From positions 60,609-124,608 of the forward strand of contig PLZS01000095.1 of the NCBI GenBank assembly GCA_003153555.1: a DNA stretch of 64,000 nt. The letters run 5' to 3'. The stretch's first letter is position 1, and each line of letters opens with the position of its first letter. Source of the stretch: Candidatus Melainabacteria bacterium (lineage in GTDB: Bacteria; Cyanobacteriota; Vampirovibrionia; Obscuribacterales; Obscuribacteraceae). Below the pieces are notes generated by a model. It was not told the DNA's origin, ran no database searches, and was given only the letters and a program-made list of their open reading frames with translations. The translations under genes were made by a program, and so were the position numbers. Shown in pieces: positions 17,767-24,973 of the stretch.

Positions 17767-18978
17767 TTAGCCAGTGAATACAGGTGTTGCGCCGGTCGCA
17801 GGTACAAATGAACCGCGTTCGGCCAGTACTTCTCTTATAGTTGCAGCGATGGTTTTCACCTGATCATTTGTCAGCTCTGGATACATAGGCAGCGACAACA
17901 CTTCGTTAGCCAGTGTTTCAGCGACCGGGAAGTCTCCATGCTTGTATCCGAGATAGGCAAATGCCTGTTGCACATGTAGAGGCACAGGATAATAGCACAT
18001 AGAGCCGATTCCACGCTCGGCGAGCTTCTTAGCCATTTGATCGCGGGCGTTCGCATTCGACTTTTCATCGGACAACACGCGCACTGTGTACTGATGCCAG
18101 ACGTGAGTCAAGAGTTGACGAGCCACTGAAGCCGGGGCTCCCGGCAGTCCAATGCGAGGAGCAATTATGCCTTGGATGCCGTTAAAGGCGTGTTCATAAA
18201 GGTCTGCCACTACCTGACGTCCTTGATTCCATTTTTTGAGATAGGGCAATTTGGTCAGAAGCACTGTTGCTTGGATTTCGTCGAGTCTGCTGTTAACGCC
18301 CAGCTCTTCGTGGAAATAGCGTTGTTTGGAACCATGTGCCCGTAGACACTTCAATCGTTCAGCCAATTCGGCGCTGTTGGTGACGATCATACCTGCATCG
18401 CCTGCTGCTCCAAGATTTTTCGTGGGGTAGAAACTGGTGCAAGCGACGTCGCCAAAAGATCCAGTCGGCTTACCTTTATATAGAGCACCAATTGCTTGAG
18501 CGTTATCTTCGATCACCTTCAGGTTGTAGCGCTCAGCCAATTCCATGATTGGGTCCATGTCTGCCGGCAACCCGTACAAATGCACCGGCATGATTGCTTT
18601 GGTGCGCTTGGTAATCGCTGCTTCGATCAATTTGGTATCAATGTTAAACGTCCACTCATCTGCGTCGACGAAAACTGGAGTGGCACCGCGGAGGGTGATC
18701 GCTTCGACAGTGGCGGCGAAGGTGAATGGTGACGTGATTACTTCATCGCCTGGTCCGATGTTTAGAGCCCACAGTGCGAGAATAAGCGCATCGGTGCCGT
18801 TAGCAACGCCGATTCCATATTTGCATCCGCTTATGGCAGCGATTTCTTCTTCAAGTCGCGCACCATGTTGACCGAGGATGTAACTTCCGCTTCGAAGAAC
18901 GTCGAGCACCGCTTGTTCTATTTCGGTGGCAATGGATTTGTACTGCTCTTTGAGATTCAGCAGGGGAATATTTGTCAT
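17767..18978 (-). CDS. DegT/DnrJ/EryC1/StrS family sugar aminotransferase
   Basis: A 403-residue PLP-dependent enzyme that converts a keto-sugar nucleotide to an amino sugar. Visible motifs are GVANGTDALILALWAL (cofactor phosphate site, about 57-72), VHLYGLPADMDPI, VIEDNAQAIGA (Asp contacting the pyridine N) and TSFYPTKNLGAAGDAG with the Schiff-base Lys. A C-terminal domain has YYPVPLHVQQAF. The family includes WbpE/WlbC and FdtB. With the downstream acyltransferase it fits synthesis of an N-acylated amino sugar for surface polysaccharide. It is the first gene of the leftward operon 18978 to 14105. The 325-bp gap upstream holds only the HicB-gene terminator. Confidence 0.94.
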   Translation of the reverse strand: MTNIPLLNLKEQYKSIATEIEQAVLDVLRSGSYILGQHGARLEEEIAAISGCKYGIGVANGTDALILALWALNIGPGDEVITSPFTFAATVEAITLRGATPVFVDADEWTFNIDTKLIEAAITKRTKAIMPVHLYGLPADMDPIMELAERYNLKVIEDNAQAIGALYKGKPTGSFGDVACTSFYPTKNLGAAGDAGMIVTNSAELAERLKCLRAHGSKQRYFHEELGVNSRLDEIQATVLLTKLPYLKKWNQGRQVVADLYEHAFNGIQGIIAPRIGLPGAPASVARQLLTHVWHQYTVRVLSDEKSNANARDQMAKKLAERGIGSMCYYPVPLHVQQAFAYLGYKHGDFPVAETLANEVLSLPMYPELTNDQVKTIAATIREVLAERGSFVPATGATPVFTG

Positions 18979-19199
18979 TCGAATTTGATACCTGGTAAGT
19001 AATCACCTGAGGACGGACAGAGTCTAACTTGTCTGGTCACGCCAGTAACAGGTGCACAAAATAAGGTTGCGGAGTGCATTCTGGTGAGAAACCTTTAACG
19101 GCTCGGATCGCCCGACAATTGCAAGTTTCTCGAATTAGACGCTGCACATCTGGGCATCATTAAAAATTTCTTCTCATGATCACAATGTATCAGACACAT

Positions 19200-19228
19200 A
19201 CAAAAAGGAAGGTTCCAGTGAACCTCCC
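19200..19228 (-). terminator. Intrinsic terminator of the HicB-like gene
   Basis: Read leftward: an 8-bp stem GGAGGTTC/GAACCTTCC (one G-U pair) with tetraloop ACTG, followed by TTTTTG. It lies about 75 bp beyond the stop of the gene at 19304. No other gene is seen between 18979 and 19303. Confidence 0.8.
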
Positions 19229-19303
19229 TCGTTGAATTTTTTGTTTTTGGACTAAGCCGCTCAGGACGATTCGAAGACGTCTCTTGCGAGCCAGTGTCTT
19301 GGA

Positions 19304-19642
19304 CTATCTCTTTTTGCTGCCGGATACTGCGACGGTGCGAGAGAGAGCATTCGTGACGAACAGATTGAGGCTAACGCCTTCTTTTTCTGCGCGATCAACG
19401 AGAGCTTGGTGCAAGGACTTAGGCAAACGTACTGTGAATTTGCCGCTGAATTTCATGTAATCACCGTCAGACTTTGACGCTGATGGTGCCTTAGCTTTGG
19501 TTGTATGTTTGGCGGCGCTCTTACGAGGAGCAACCTTCCGAGCCAGACTTACTTTTTTGTGCGTAGCTTTGGCTGGACGAGCCGATTTAGCTGTTGATTT
19601 TGCTTTCGACTTAGCAGCCGGTTTGCGCGCATTTCCTGTCAT
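19304..19642 (-). CDS. HicB-like ribbon-helix-helix protein with histone-H1-like tail
   Basis: 112 residues in two parts. The first 55 are almost only Lys, Ala, Ser, Thr and Arg (KSKAKSTAKSARPAKATHKK and on), like bacterial histone-H1-like or AlgP-type tails that bind DNA by charge. The C-terminal part (about 60-105) is a HicB C-terminal type ribbon-helix-helix: KFTVRLPKSLHQALVDRAEK then GVSLNLFVTNALSR. HicB normally has an RNase-H-like N-terminus and a HicA toxin partner; neither is here. This is therefore likely a nucleoid-associated or regulatory DNA-binding protein and not an antitoxin. Its own terminator lies downstream. Confidence 0.85.
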   Translation of the reverse strand: MTGNARKPAAKSKAKSTAKSARPAKATHKKVSLARKVAPRKSAAKHTTKAKAPSASKSDGDYMKFSGKFTVRLPKSLHQALVDRAEKEGVSLNLFVTNALSRTVAVSGSKKR

Positions 19643-20367
19643 GTCTCTCTCCTTTGGACTTTGGGGATAGTTGGATTGCCTGGAGAACGTGGGCTCAGAA
19701 AATTTGTTCCGAGCAAATACGTTCAGGGCTTCCGGTAGCAGCCGGTATAGCCCTAGCGAGCCGCTCGTTGTTGATTGAGCGACTTGAGGTTTGGTTTGCC
19801 ACCTACCACCAACTAAGGTGGCAAATCAATTGTATCAAAAGATCTATGCAGTGGCCATGCAATGCATATACATTTTGGTGCCCTCTGCTATTCCCGGCGG
19901 GCGCGTTGATTCGCGGAACGCGCTCCACAGCTGGTGCCGCACCACTTTTAATGGCTGGTATCGCCGATGATTAAAAGTTACAGAACATTACTTTAGGTGG
20001 TGCCGAACCATCTGTGGAGGCAGATATGGTGGCTGAAAGAAGTGATAAAGTCAGACGCCCATCCCGCCAGGCGCGTTCAAACGATCTTCTTGGGAGTGTC
20101 GGCATCCTTGCCATCTTACGAACCAGCTTCCGAACCATCTGTGGAGGCAAAGTGGTGGCGGCAGGAGATCCCGGCGGCAGGAGATCCCGGCGGCAGGAGA
20201 TCCCGGCGGCAGGAGATCCCGGCGTCAGGAGATCCCGGCGGCAGTTTCCGAGTGCTTCACATATGGGAGCCTATAATCGCCCGATGTTGTCAGGGCTGGT
20301 TTAGAATAGCTGCGCACCAGGTCGCACCATTCAGAATCGCGGGCTCACGTTCCGTACCAGGACATCT
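19643..20367. other. Long non-coding gap with hairpins and repeats
   Basis: I find no convincing gene in these 725 bp; the open frames have poor composition and cross repeats. It contains a hairpin at 19795..19825 (TTTGCCACCT / AGGTGGCAAA, 11-nt loop) and an inverted pair ACTTTTAAT / ATTAAAAGT near 19945-19978. The sequence CCGAACCATCTGTGGAGGCA occurs twice (20003 and 20130), and a 16-bp tandem array is annotated separately. Confidence 0.6.
20158..20244. repeat. 16-bp tandem repeat, five copies plus a partial one
   Basis: Unit GCGGCAGGAGATCCCG starts at 20158, 20174, 20190, 20206 and 20222 (the fifth has GCGT), then a partial GCGGCAG. The units are directly adjacent, so it is a simple tandem array. 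Copy number probably varies between strains. It ends about 120 bp before the GT9 gene. Confidence 0.9.
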
Positions 20368-21636
20368 TTGAAGTTCCTCATCGTCAAGCTAAGCGCCATC
20401 GGAGACGTCATTCACGCTCTTCCGGTGGCGGCCTATTTGAAGCAGGCTGTTCCGGGTTGCAAGATTTCTTGGCTGGTCGAGCAGGCCTCTGCTGACCTGG
20501 TATCAAACAACCCGGCGATTGACGAAGTGATTGTCTTCAGTGGCAAGAAGTGGGTGCGGGAGGTTAGTCAACCAGGTACTTGGCTCAAAAATATGTCGGA
20601 TGCCCGACAATTTTTCGCTACTATGCGTGATGCTAAATATGATGCCGTTCTCGAGTTGCAAGGATTGCTTAAGAGCAGTCTTCTGGCCCGAGCTTCTAGT
20701 GCCAAGGTGGTGGCAGGATTCGATGACACCAGAGAATTTGCAGACCAGTTCTTGACTCACAAACTAAATGTGGGCAACTATTTTGGTCATGAAGTCCCGA
20801 TCGTCGAGTTGAACCTACGAGTCGCTAAGTATGTTTTGAAAGTTTTGGGACTGCCTGAGCCAAACCTCCCAGTTGAGTTTCCGCTTCCTATACTGCCAGC
20901 CTCGGTTGATGTCAAGATGCTCGCCCTACTTATCTCACCTTTTTGTTCGGCACCAGGAGTAGGGTCAATCGAATGGGTCGATCAAACGGGCAGTGTCCTC
21001 CACAATCCTCGGGAGCATGGGGTACCACAGGATCAGTCATCTTTGGATCCGTATTCTGAAGCGATACCAGCCATGGCACCAATACCACAGGTGGCATCAG
21101 TACCAAATTTAGGGTCAGACGTTTCTATTCCCATCAATATAGTATTAATTCCGGGCACCACTTGGGTCACCAAAATCTGGCCCGAATCAAAGTGGATTGA
21201 ACTTGGTGAACAACTGTCCGCACGGTATCGTTGCCAGTTGGTGCTTCTCGGTGGACCTGCCGAGAGCGAGTCAAACTTTGCCATCGCCGCAGGCATCGAG
21301 GCAAAGCGACCGAAGCAACTGGTGCTAAACCTGACGGGTCAGACTAGTTTGCTCGACCTGATCTCAGTATTTAGGAAGAGCGCTCTGGTCATTGGGGCCG
21401 ACACAGGTCCGCTGCACCTTGCCTCCGCCAGCGGTGTGCCCAAGGTAGTCGGCGTTTTTGGCAGCACCCCGGCGAAACGAAACGGACCTTACGGACCTCA
21501 GTGCGAAACAGTGCACTTGAATCTCGATTGCCAGCCTTGCTACTCCAAGACTTGCAAATACGGCACCGTCGCCTGCCTGACAGATCTCGATTCTTCTTTA
21601 GTACTGGATGCCGCCCTCAGATCCCTATCTTCCTAG
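20368..21636 (+). CDS. GT9 family glycosyltransferase (heptosyltransferase-like) with insert
   Basis: 422 residues starting with TTG at 20368 (no ATG nearby; the family motif FLIVKLSAIGDVIHALPV begins at residue 3). The N-terminal GT-B domain has VLELQGLLKSSLLA. The C-terminal nucleotide-binding domain has PGTTWVTKIWPESKWIELGE and GADTGPLHLASASGVPKVVGVFG. It ends with the Cys-rich NLDCQPCYSKTC common in ADP-heptose:LPS heptosyltransferases. Between the domains (about 185-255) is an extra Pro/Ser-rich stretch of some 60 residues not found in typical members. Acts in the cytoplasm on LPS-core or similar glycan. The sugar donor is not proved. Confidence 0.9.
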   Translation: MKFLIVKLSAIGDVIHALPVAAYLKQAVPGCKISWLVEQASADLVSNNPAIDEVIVFSGKKWVREVSQPGTWLKNMSDARQFFATMRDAKYDAVLELQGLLKSSLLARASSAKVVAGFDDTREFADQFLTHKLNVGNYFGHEVPIVELNLRVAKYVLKVLGLPEPNLPVEFPLPILPASVDVKMLALLISPFCSAPGVGSIEWVDQTGSVLHNPREHGVPQDQSSLDPYSEAIPAMAPIPQVASVPNLGSDVSIPINIVLIPGTTWVTKIWPESKWIELGEQLSARYRCQLVLLGGPAESESNFAIAAGIEAKRPKQLVLNLTGQTSLLDLISVFRKSALVIGADTGPLHLASASGVPKVVGVFGSTPAKRNGPYGPQCETVHLNLDCQPCYSKTCKYGTVACLTDLDSSLVLDAALRSLSS

Positions 21637-21887
21637 GGCTTTGGCTGCATGACCTCAATGGGATTAGGCTCTGTCAGCTTGGCTGGCTCCTCGCCGGCAT
21701 CAGGTTTTTTCTGCTCGACCGAGCAGGAACGGCTCATTCAGGTTTGGATTCCAAGCTTAGGCAGGATCCATAGTTGCAGAGCAAAATAGAAAACCACGGC
21801 TGCAAGAGGCCACAAAATCGAATCCATAATCAACTTCTCCACTGGCTTCTTCGAAGGTCCTTGAGCACCGAGATGGCTCAACTGCAA
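21633..21887 (-). CDS. Candidate small membrane selenoprotein (in-frame TGA)
   Basis: Reading from a TTG at 21887 gives QLSHLGAQGPSKKPVEKLIM, then one strong membrane helix (ILWPLAAVVFYFALQLWIL), PKLGIQT, an in-frame TGA at 21738..21740, and a further 34 residues (MSRSCSVEQKKPDAGEEPAK and on) to TAG. If the TGA is Sec, the protein has 84 residues with Sec at 50, just outside the membrane and five residues before a Cys. A hairpin with loop GGUC lies 11 nt after the TGA. The open frame extends upstream to ATA at 21926 with a hydrophobic ILVIGVLAF, so the true start is uncertain. Alternative: decay product, or a separate 34-residue frame starting at the ATG right after the TGA. The stop overlaps the convergent GT9 stop. 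Confidence 0.45.
21711..21726 (-). promoter_or_regulatory. Candidate bacterial SECIS hairpin (loop GGUC)
   Basis: On the minus strand CTGCTC-GGTC-GAGCAG forms a perfect 6-bp stem with tetraloop GGUC. The loop starts 17 nt after the TGA at 21738..21740. The E. coli fdhF SECIS has the same GGUC apical loop about 18 nt after its UGA (established knowledge). The hairpin is followed by A residues, not T, on this strand, and on the other strand the T-run precedes it, so it is not an intrinsic terminator in either direction. Confidence 0.5.
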
Positions 21888-21919
21888 GAATTCAGACCCA
21901 AAGGCAAGAACGCCTATAA

Positions 21920-22147
21920 CTAGTATGGCTCGATTCGCTCAAAAACGACAAGTTCATACAGCGGTTGTTTGAACGGTTCGCTGGAATGGTGCTCGATCAA
22001 GTAGCGGTTCAGATCTTGAGCGGAGTCTGGAGCTAGGTGCAACGTCAGGTATTGGCCCAGCCAAACAGCTACGCTGGAATGGGCAGTAGCAGCATATTGT
22101 TGCGCAAATGGTTGCTCATTCAGCCAACTTTCGGATTTTGAATTTAA
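21920..22147 (-). pseudogene. 5'-truncated gene remnant upstream of the TGA gene
   Basis: An open frame with protein-like composition (WLNEQPFAQQYAATAHSSVA and LTLHLAPDSAQDLNRYLIEH) runs to LYELVVFERIEPY and TAG at 21920. It has no start codon: an in-frame TAA lies inside the palindrome at 22142..22165. A one-base shift after VVFE would join it to the frame of the small membrane protein downstream (ANRAILVIGVLAFGSEF). So this is either the decayed 5' part of the same gene or the tail of a lost gene. Family not recognised. Confidence 0.5.
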
Positions 22148-22165
22148 ACCGATATCGGTTTAAAT
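22142..22165. promoter_or_regulatory. 24-bp perfect palindrome, copy 2
   Basis: ATTTAAACCGAT joined directly to ATCGGTTTAAAT, the core of the palindrome at 2306..2333. It lies exactly where the remnant gene at 21920..22147 loses its reading frame and about 80 bp before the Eis-like gene. It may be an operator or a scar left by an element. Confidence 0.7.
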
Positions 22166-22244
22166 CTTTGGCAGACTCGTCGGAAACCCTAAGAAGCCCA
22201 AAACACGGGCGTATTTGAACGAAGTTCAATCTGGTCAGGGTAAA

Positions 22245-23369
22245 ATGGTCCTCTCAAAACCGGGGAAAACTATGCAAACCGCGGCCTATGCCATTAAGGA
22301 AGTCCCGAAGAGCGACTTTAACCAGATTATTGATCTCTGGTCGCTTGCCTTTAACCTGGAAGATGCAGACCCGGTCATAGGCACCAGGGCGGCGCGGGAT
22401 CGGATTGTTGCTCTTTGCGACCGCGGCATGGACTACATCGTGGGTGCTTATGAAGGCGATTCGGTGGCGGCTGTCGCGGCGGTAATCGAATTTCCGATGC
22501 ACGTTGGTGAGCGCTGGCTTACGTGTGGTGGCTTAGCAGGAGTGGCTACCCATCCGCAACATCGCCGGCAGAAGCTCGTAAATAAGCTTTTGACCGATTG
22601 TTTGCAGCAGCTTCACAAGCGCGAAGTGCCTATATCAGCGCTTTGGCCGTTCAGTTATGGATTTTATGGTGCGATGGGTTGGGCTCTGACAGATCATCGC
22701 TATATGATCGAAACTGCGACCGCGAAACTAAATCGAGTGCAGGGAAAAGCGAAATCGTACAAGGCATTCGAGTTGGGAGAACATCATCTCGCCAAAGCTC
22801 TGCACAAGAGATGGATTCAGACGCACAATTTGAGTCTTGAGCGAAGTGCTTTTAGATGGATGCAATTGTTGTTTCCGCCGGGGTCTCGGCGGCGATTGTT
22901 CGTTCACAAAGATGGTTACATGATTTGGAATCTTAGTGCATCGCTCGACAAAGTTTTGCAAATTACAGAGTGGTGCTATCTAACAGATGAAGCATTCGCG
23001 GATGGTTTGGCGTTGCTTGCGCAAATGGATTCGCAATACGACAAGGTCGTGTGGATCGCACCAGAGATCGACACGTTATATAGGATTGCAGGACCGAGCA
23101 AATCGCACACGATCACACAGAAGCCAGGAATGATGTCTAGAGTTGTTCACCTTGGCGCTTTTATGGATGGGATCGGGGATCCTGAGTCTGTGTCGATTTG
23201 GGACCCACTGGGCGTATCAGGTCCAGCCGATCGATCGAAAGGAGTGACCGACCCAGGCGCACTTATTCAACACGTCACAGGCTTTTGGCAAAAGCCAGCC
23301 GATGGATTGCCCATTGATTTGTACCGCGTTGCAGGTCAATATCCGGCATATTCTGCGGAGCAATACTAA
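22245..23369 (+). CDS. Eis-like GNAT N-acetyltransferase
   Basis: About 374 residues; the ATG at 22245 has AGGG upstream, and another ATG at 22272 with GGGG is also possible. The N-terminal acetyltransferase domain (IKEVPKSDFNQIIDLWSLAF, then CGGLAGVATHPQHRRQKLVN with the acetyl-CoA pyrophosphate loop) is followed by a second GNAT-like fold with SALWPFSYGFYGAMGWALTD and a C-terminal SCP2-like part. This is the layout of the enhanced-intracellular-survival (Eis) family. These hexameric enzymes acetylate amines such as aminoglycosides or protein lysines; the substrate here is unknown. It stands alone, 70 bp ahead of the selenoprotein candidate. Confidence 0.88.
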   Translation: MVLSKPGKTMQTAAYAIKEVPKSDFNQIIDLWSLAFNLEDADPVIGTRAARDRIVALCDRGMDYIVGAYEGDSVAAVAAVIEFPMHVGERWLTCGGLAGVATHPQHRRQKLVNKLLTDCLQQLHKREVPISALWPFSYGFYGAMGWALTDHRYMIETATAKLNRVQGKAKSYKAFELGEHHLAKALHKRWIQTHNLSLERSAFRWMQLLFPPGSRRRLFVHKDGYMIWNLSASLDKVLQITEWCYLTDEAFADGLALLAQMDSQYDKVVWIAPEIDTLYRIAGPSKSHTITQKPGMMSRVVHLGAFMDGIGDPESVSIWDPLGVSGPADRSKGVTDPGALIQHVTGFWQKPADGLPIDLYRVAGQYPAYSAEQY

Positions 23370-23438
23370 AGTAGCAAAGCTGACAAACGGCCTCTTTTAT
23401 GAGTTAATGGGGTTGACAACAGTTAGCGAGAAGCCATT

Positions 23439-24482
23439 ATGAAGTATTGGTCCGCATTAATTGCCGCTGTGTGCATCGCAAACACTTCACCTTCCTTTGC
23501 CGGTCCACAATTGATGAGTGGCAACGTCACGCAGAATAACGTTGCGCAACTCACCTCCCAAATCCAATGGCACCAGTCATTGCCTCAAGCTGAGTATCAA
23601 GCGCAGCGCGAAGGCAAGATGGTCTTTTGGATGCATATGCTCGGTAATCTCAGCGGGTCCACGTGAAGCGCCGGTAACAGCTTGAGAGCCGTGTCGCTCT
23701 CGCAGGACCCCGCATTCACAGCACTCAAAGATTATTTTGTTTGTGGTACGCAAGACATCACCAACGAACCTTATTGCGGTATCTCCGGAAGACATGAGGT
23801 AGACGGAAAAGCAATTAACACCACCAATGGTGCCGGTCCTCACAACATTCAAATGTTCATGCTATCAGCTGACGGAACTGTTCTCTCATGCTGTCAGGGA
23901 TTCTGGAATCCCAAAGACCTCGTATCTGAAATGGGTCTTGCTAATGACTTGAATCAAGTTTGGCTGAATCCAAATCTAACCCGTGCTCAAAAAAATCAGA
24001 TGTTCGTTCAAATGCATCTCGCTCATGCGGCGCAACATTCACCGCAAGAAAGAATGCGAAGTCATTTGCAGGGCTTTGATGCGAAGTACGAAGCAAAAAA
24101 CAGACTGCATAACTCCGACGCTATTTTGAATCCAAGCCTGGCTGCTCAAGCCAATGTGAAGGGCGCGAAAATTCCGTTTGAAGCTTTTCAGACGACGGAC
24201 CAGCTCATGCATCAACGCATGGCTCAACGTCCATTCGAGCGTTATACACAATTTGACGTTGCTCAGTATGTTGACTATGGCCGCCAAAAATACGACAAGC
24301 ACGAAGATCAACGCGATGCGAATGGTCAAGTCGATAAACAACTAGCCAAGAGTGAACCGATGATTGGTAACCCAACTGCAATGCAAGCCAACAACAATCA
24401 GCAAAGGGGCGGCATGATGGGTCGCCAGGGCCAGGGCGGATTGCGGCGTATGCTCAGATACGGAATAAGAGCAGCGTTGTAA
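23439..24482 (+). CDS. Secreted thioredoxin-like selenoprotein (UGA = Sec76)
   Basis: One reading frame of 347 residues broken only by TGA at 23664..23666. A signal peptide ([21 protein letters not shown]) is followed by [20 protein letters not shown], the typical first helix-strand of thioredoxin-like proteins. Then [14 protein letters not shown][18 protein letters not shown] places Sec where thioredoxins carry the first redox Cys. The frame then continues with FVCGTQDI, the core strand [20 protein letters not shown] and a helical C-terminus rich in Gln/His. Neither half makes sense alone: the upstream half stops at the active site and the downstream half has no ribosome site. A SECIS-like hairpin follows the TGA, and selB is in this window. 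The role is presumably periplasmic thiol redox chemistry; the exact family is not identified. A nonsense mutation is the alternative. Confidence 0.82.
23684..23701 (+). promoter_or_regulatory. Candidate bacterial SECIS hairpin
   Basis: GAGAGC-CGTGTC-GCTCTC forms a perfect 6-bp stem with a 6-nt loop that carries G at its second position. The loop begins 23 nt after the TGA at 23664..23666, inside the spacing range accepted for bacterial SECIS elements. There is no T-tract after it, so it is not a terminator. The stem lies within the coding frame, as bacterial SECIS elements do. Confidence 0.6.
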
Positions 24483-24869
24483 GTGAAACGTCTGCTTTTG
24501 GTGACCGCGGTAATCGAAGCAGGAGCTGGAGTGGCTCTGTTGTGCTGCCAGTCTCTAGCGGTTCAGCAGCTACTCGGTTCTTCAACTGAAACGACAATCA
24601 ATGAGACGCTCGCCCGACTCTTGGGAGCAGCATTGTGCGCGCTTGGCGTGGCAAACTGGCTAGCACGCTATGACGAACAAAGCCCAGTCGCCAGGGGCTT
24701 GGTCTGTGCAATGGTTCTATATAATGTTGGCACGGTCCTAACCTTGGGCGCTGTAGGTATTTGGTCACGCACGGTCGGGCCAGCTTTATGGCCCGCAGTT
24801 ATTTTGCATATTGTAATGTCGGTTTGGTGTATCACAGATTTGTTCAGAAAAGTGGGACAGACGAACTGA
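24483..24869 (+). CDS. Four-helix hydrophobic membrane protein
   Basis: 128 residues. It starts with GTG directly after the TAA of the selenoprotein gene, so translation is probably coupled. Four membrane helices are visible: about 5-25 (LLLVTAVIEAGAGVALLCCQ), 45-62, 72-95 and 98-118. No known catalytic motif; the N-terminal VIEAGAGVALL resembles small conserved membrane proteins of unknown function. The tight link suggests a shared role with the exported selenoprotein, for example in membrane redox or assembly; this is an inference. A vicinal Cys pair (CC, about 20-21) lies in the first helix. Confidence 0.75.
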   Translation: MKRLLLVTAVIEAGAGVALLCCQSLAVQQLLGSSTETTINETLARLLGAALCALGVANWLARYDEQSPVARGLVCAMVLYNVGTVLTLGAVGIWSRTVGPALWPAVILHIVMSVWCITDLFRKVGQTN

Positions 24870-24973
24870 ATCGAAGCTGGAGTGTTATTGTTGTCATAAA
24901 TCTCAGCAATAGGTACAGCCATTGGTGGCTAGGTGCCAGGGAGATGGCTTTACAATAGCGAGAGGAGCTTCAC

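Noticed and set aside
20158-20244. The 16-bp array read as a CRISPR
   Set aside because: Units are directly adjacent without spacers, only 16 bp long, and no cas genes are present.
19997-20371. A 124-codon open frame across the 16-bp array
   Set aside because: It is made mostly of the repeat, has no homologous-looking core, and overlaps the start of the GT9 gene.
21711-21726. The hairpin at 21711..21726 read as an intrinsic terminator
   Set aside because: The T-run lies on the wrong side of the stem for the plus strand, and A residues follow it on the minus strand. It cannot terminate in either direction, which favours the SECIS reading.
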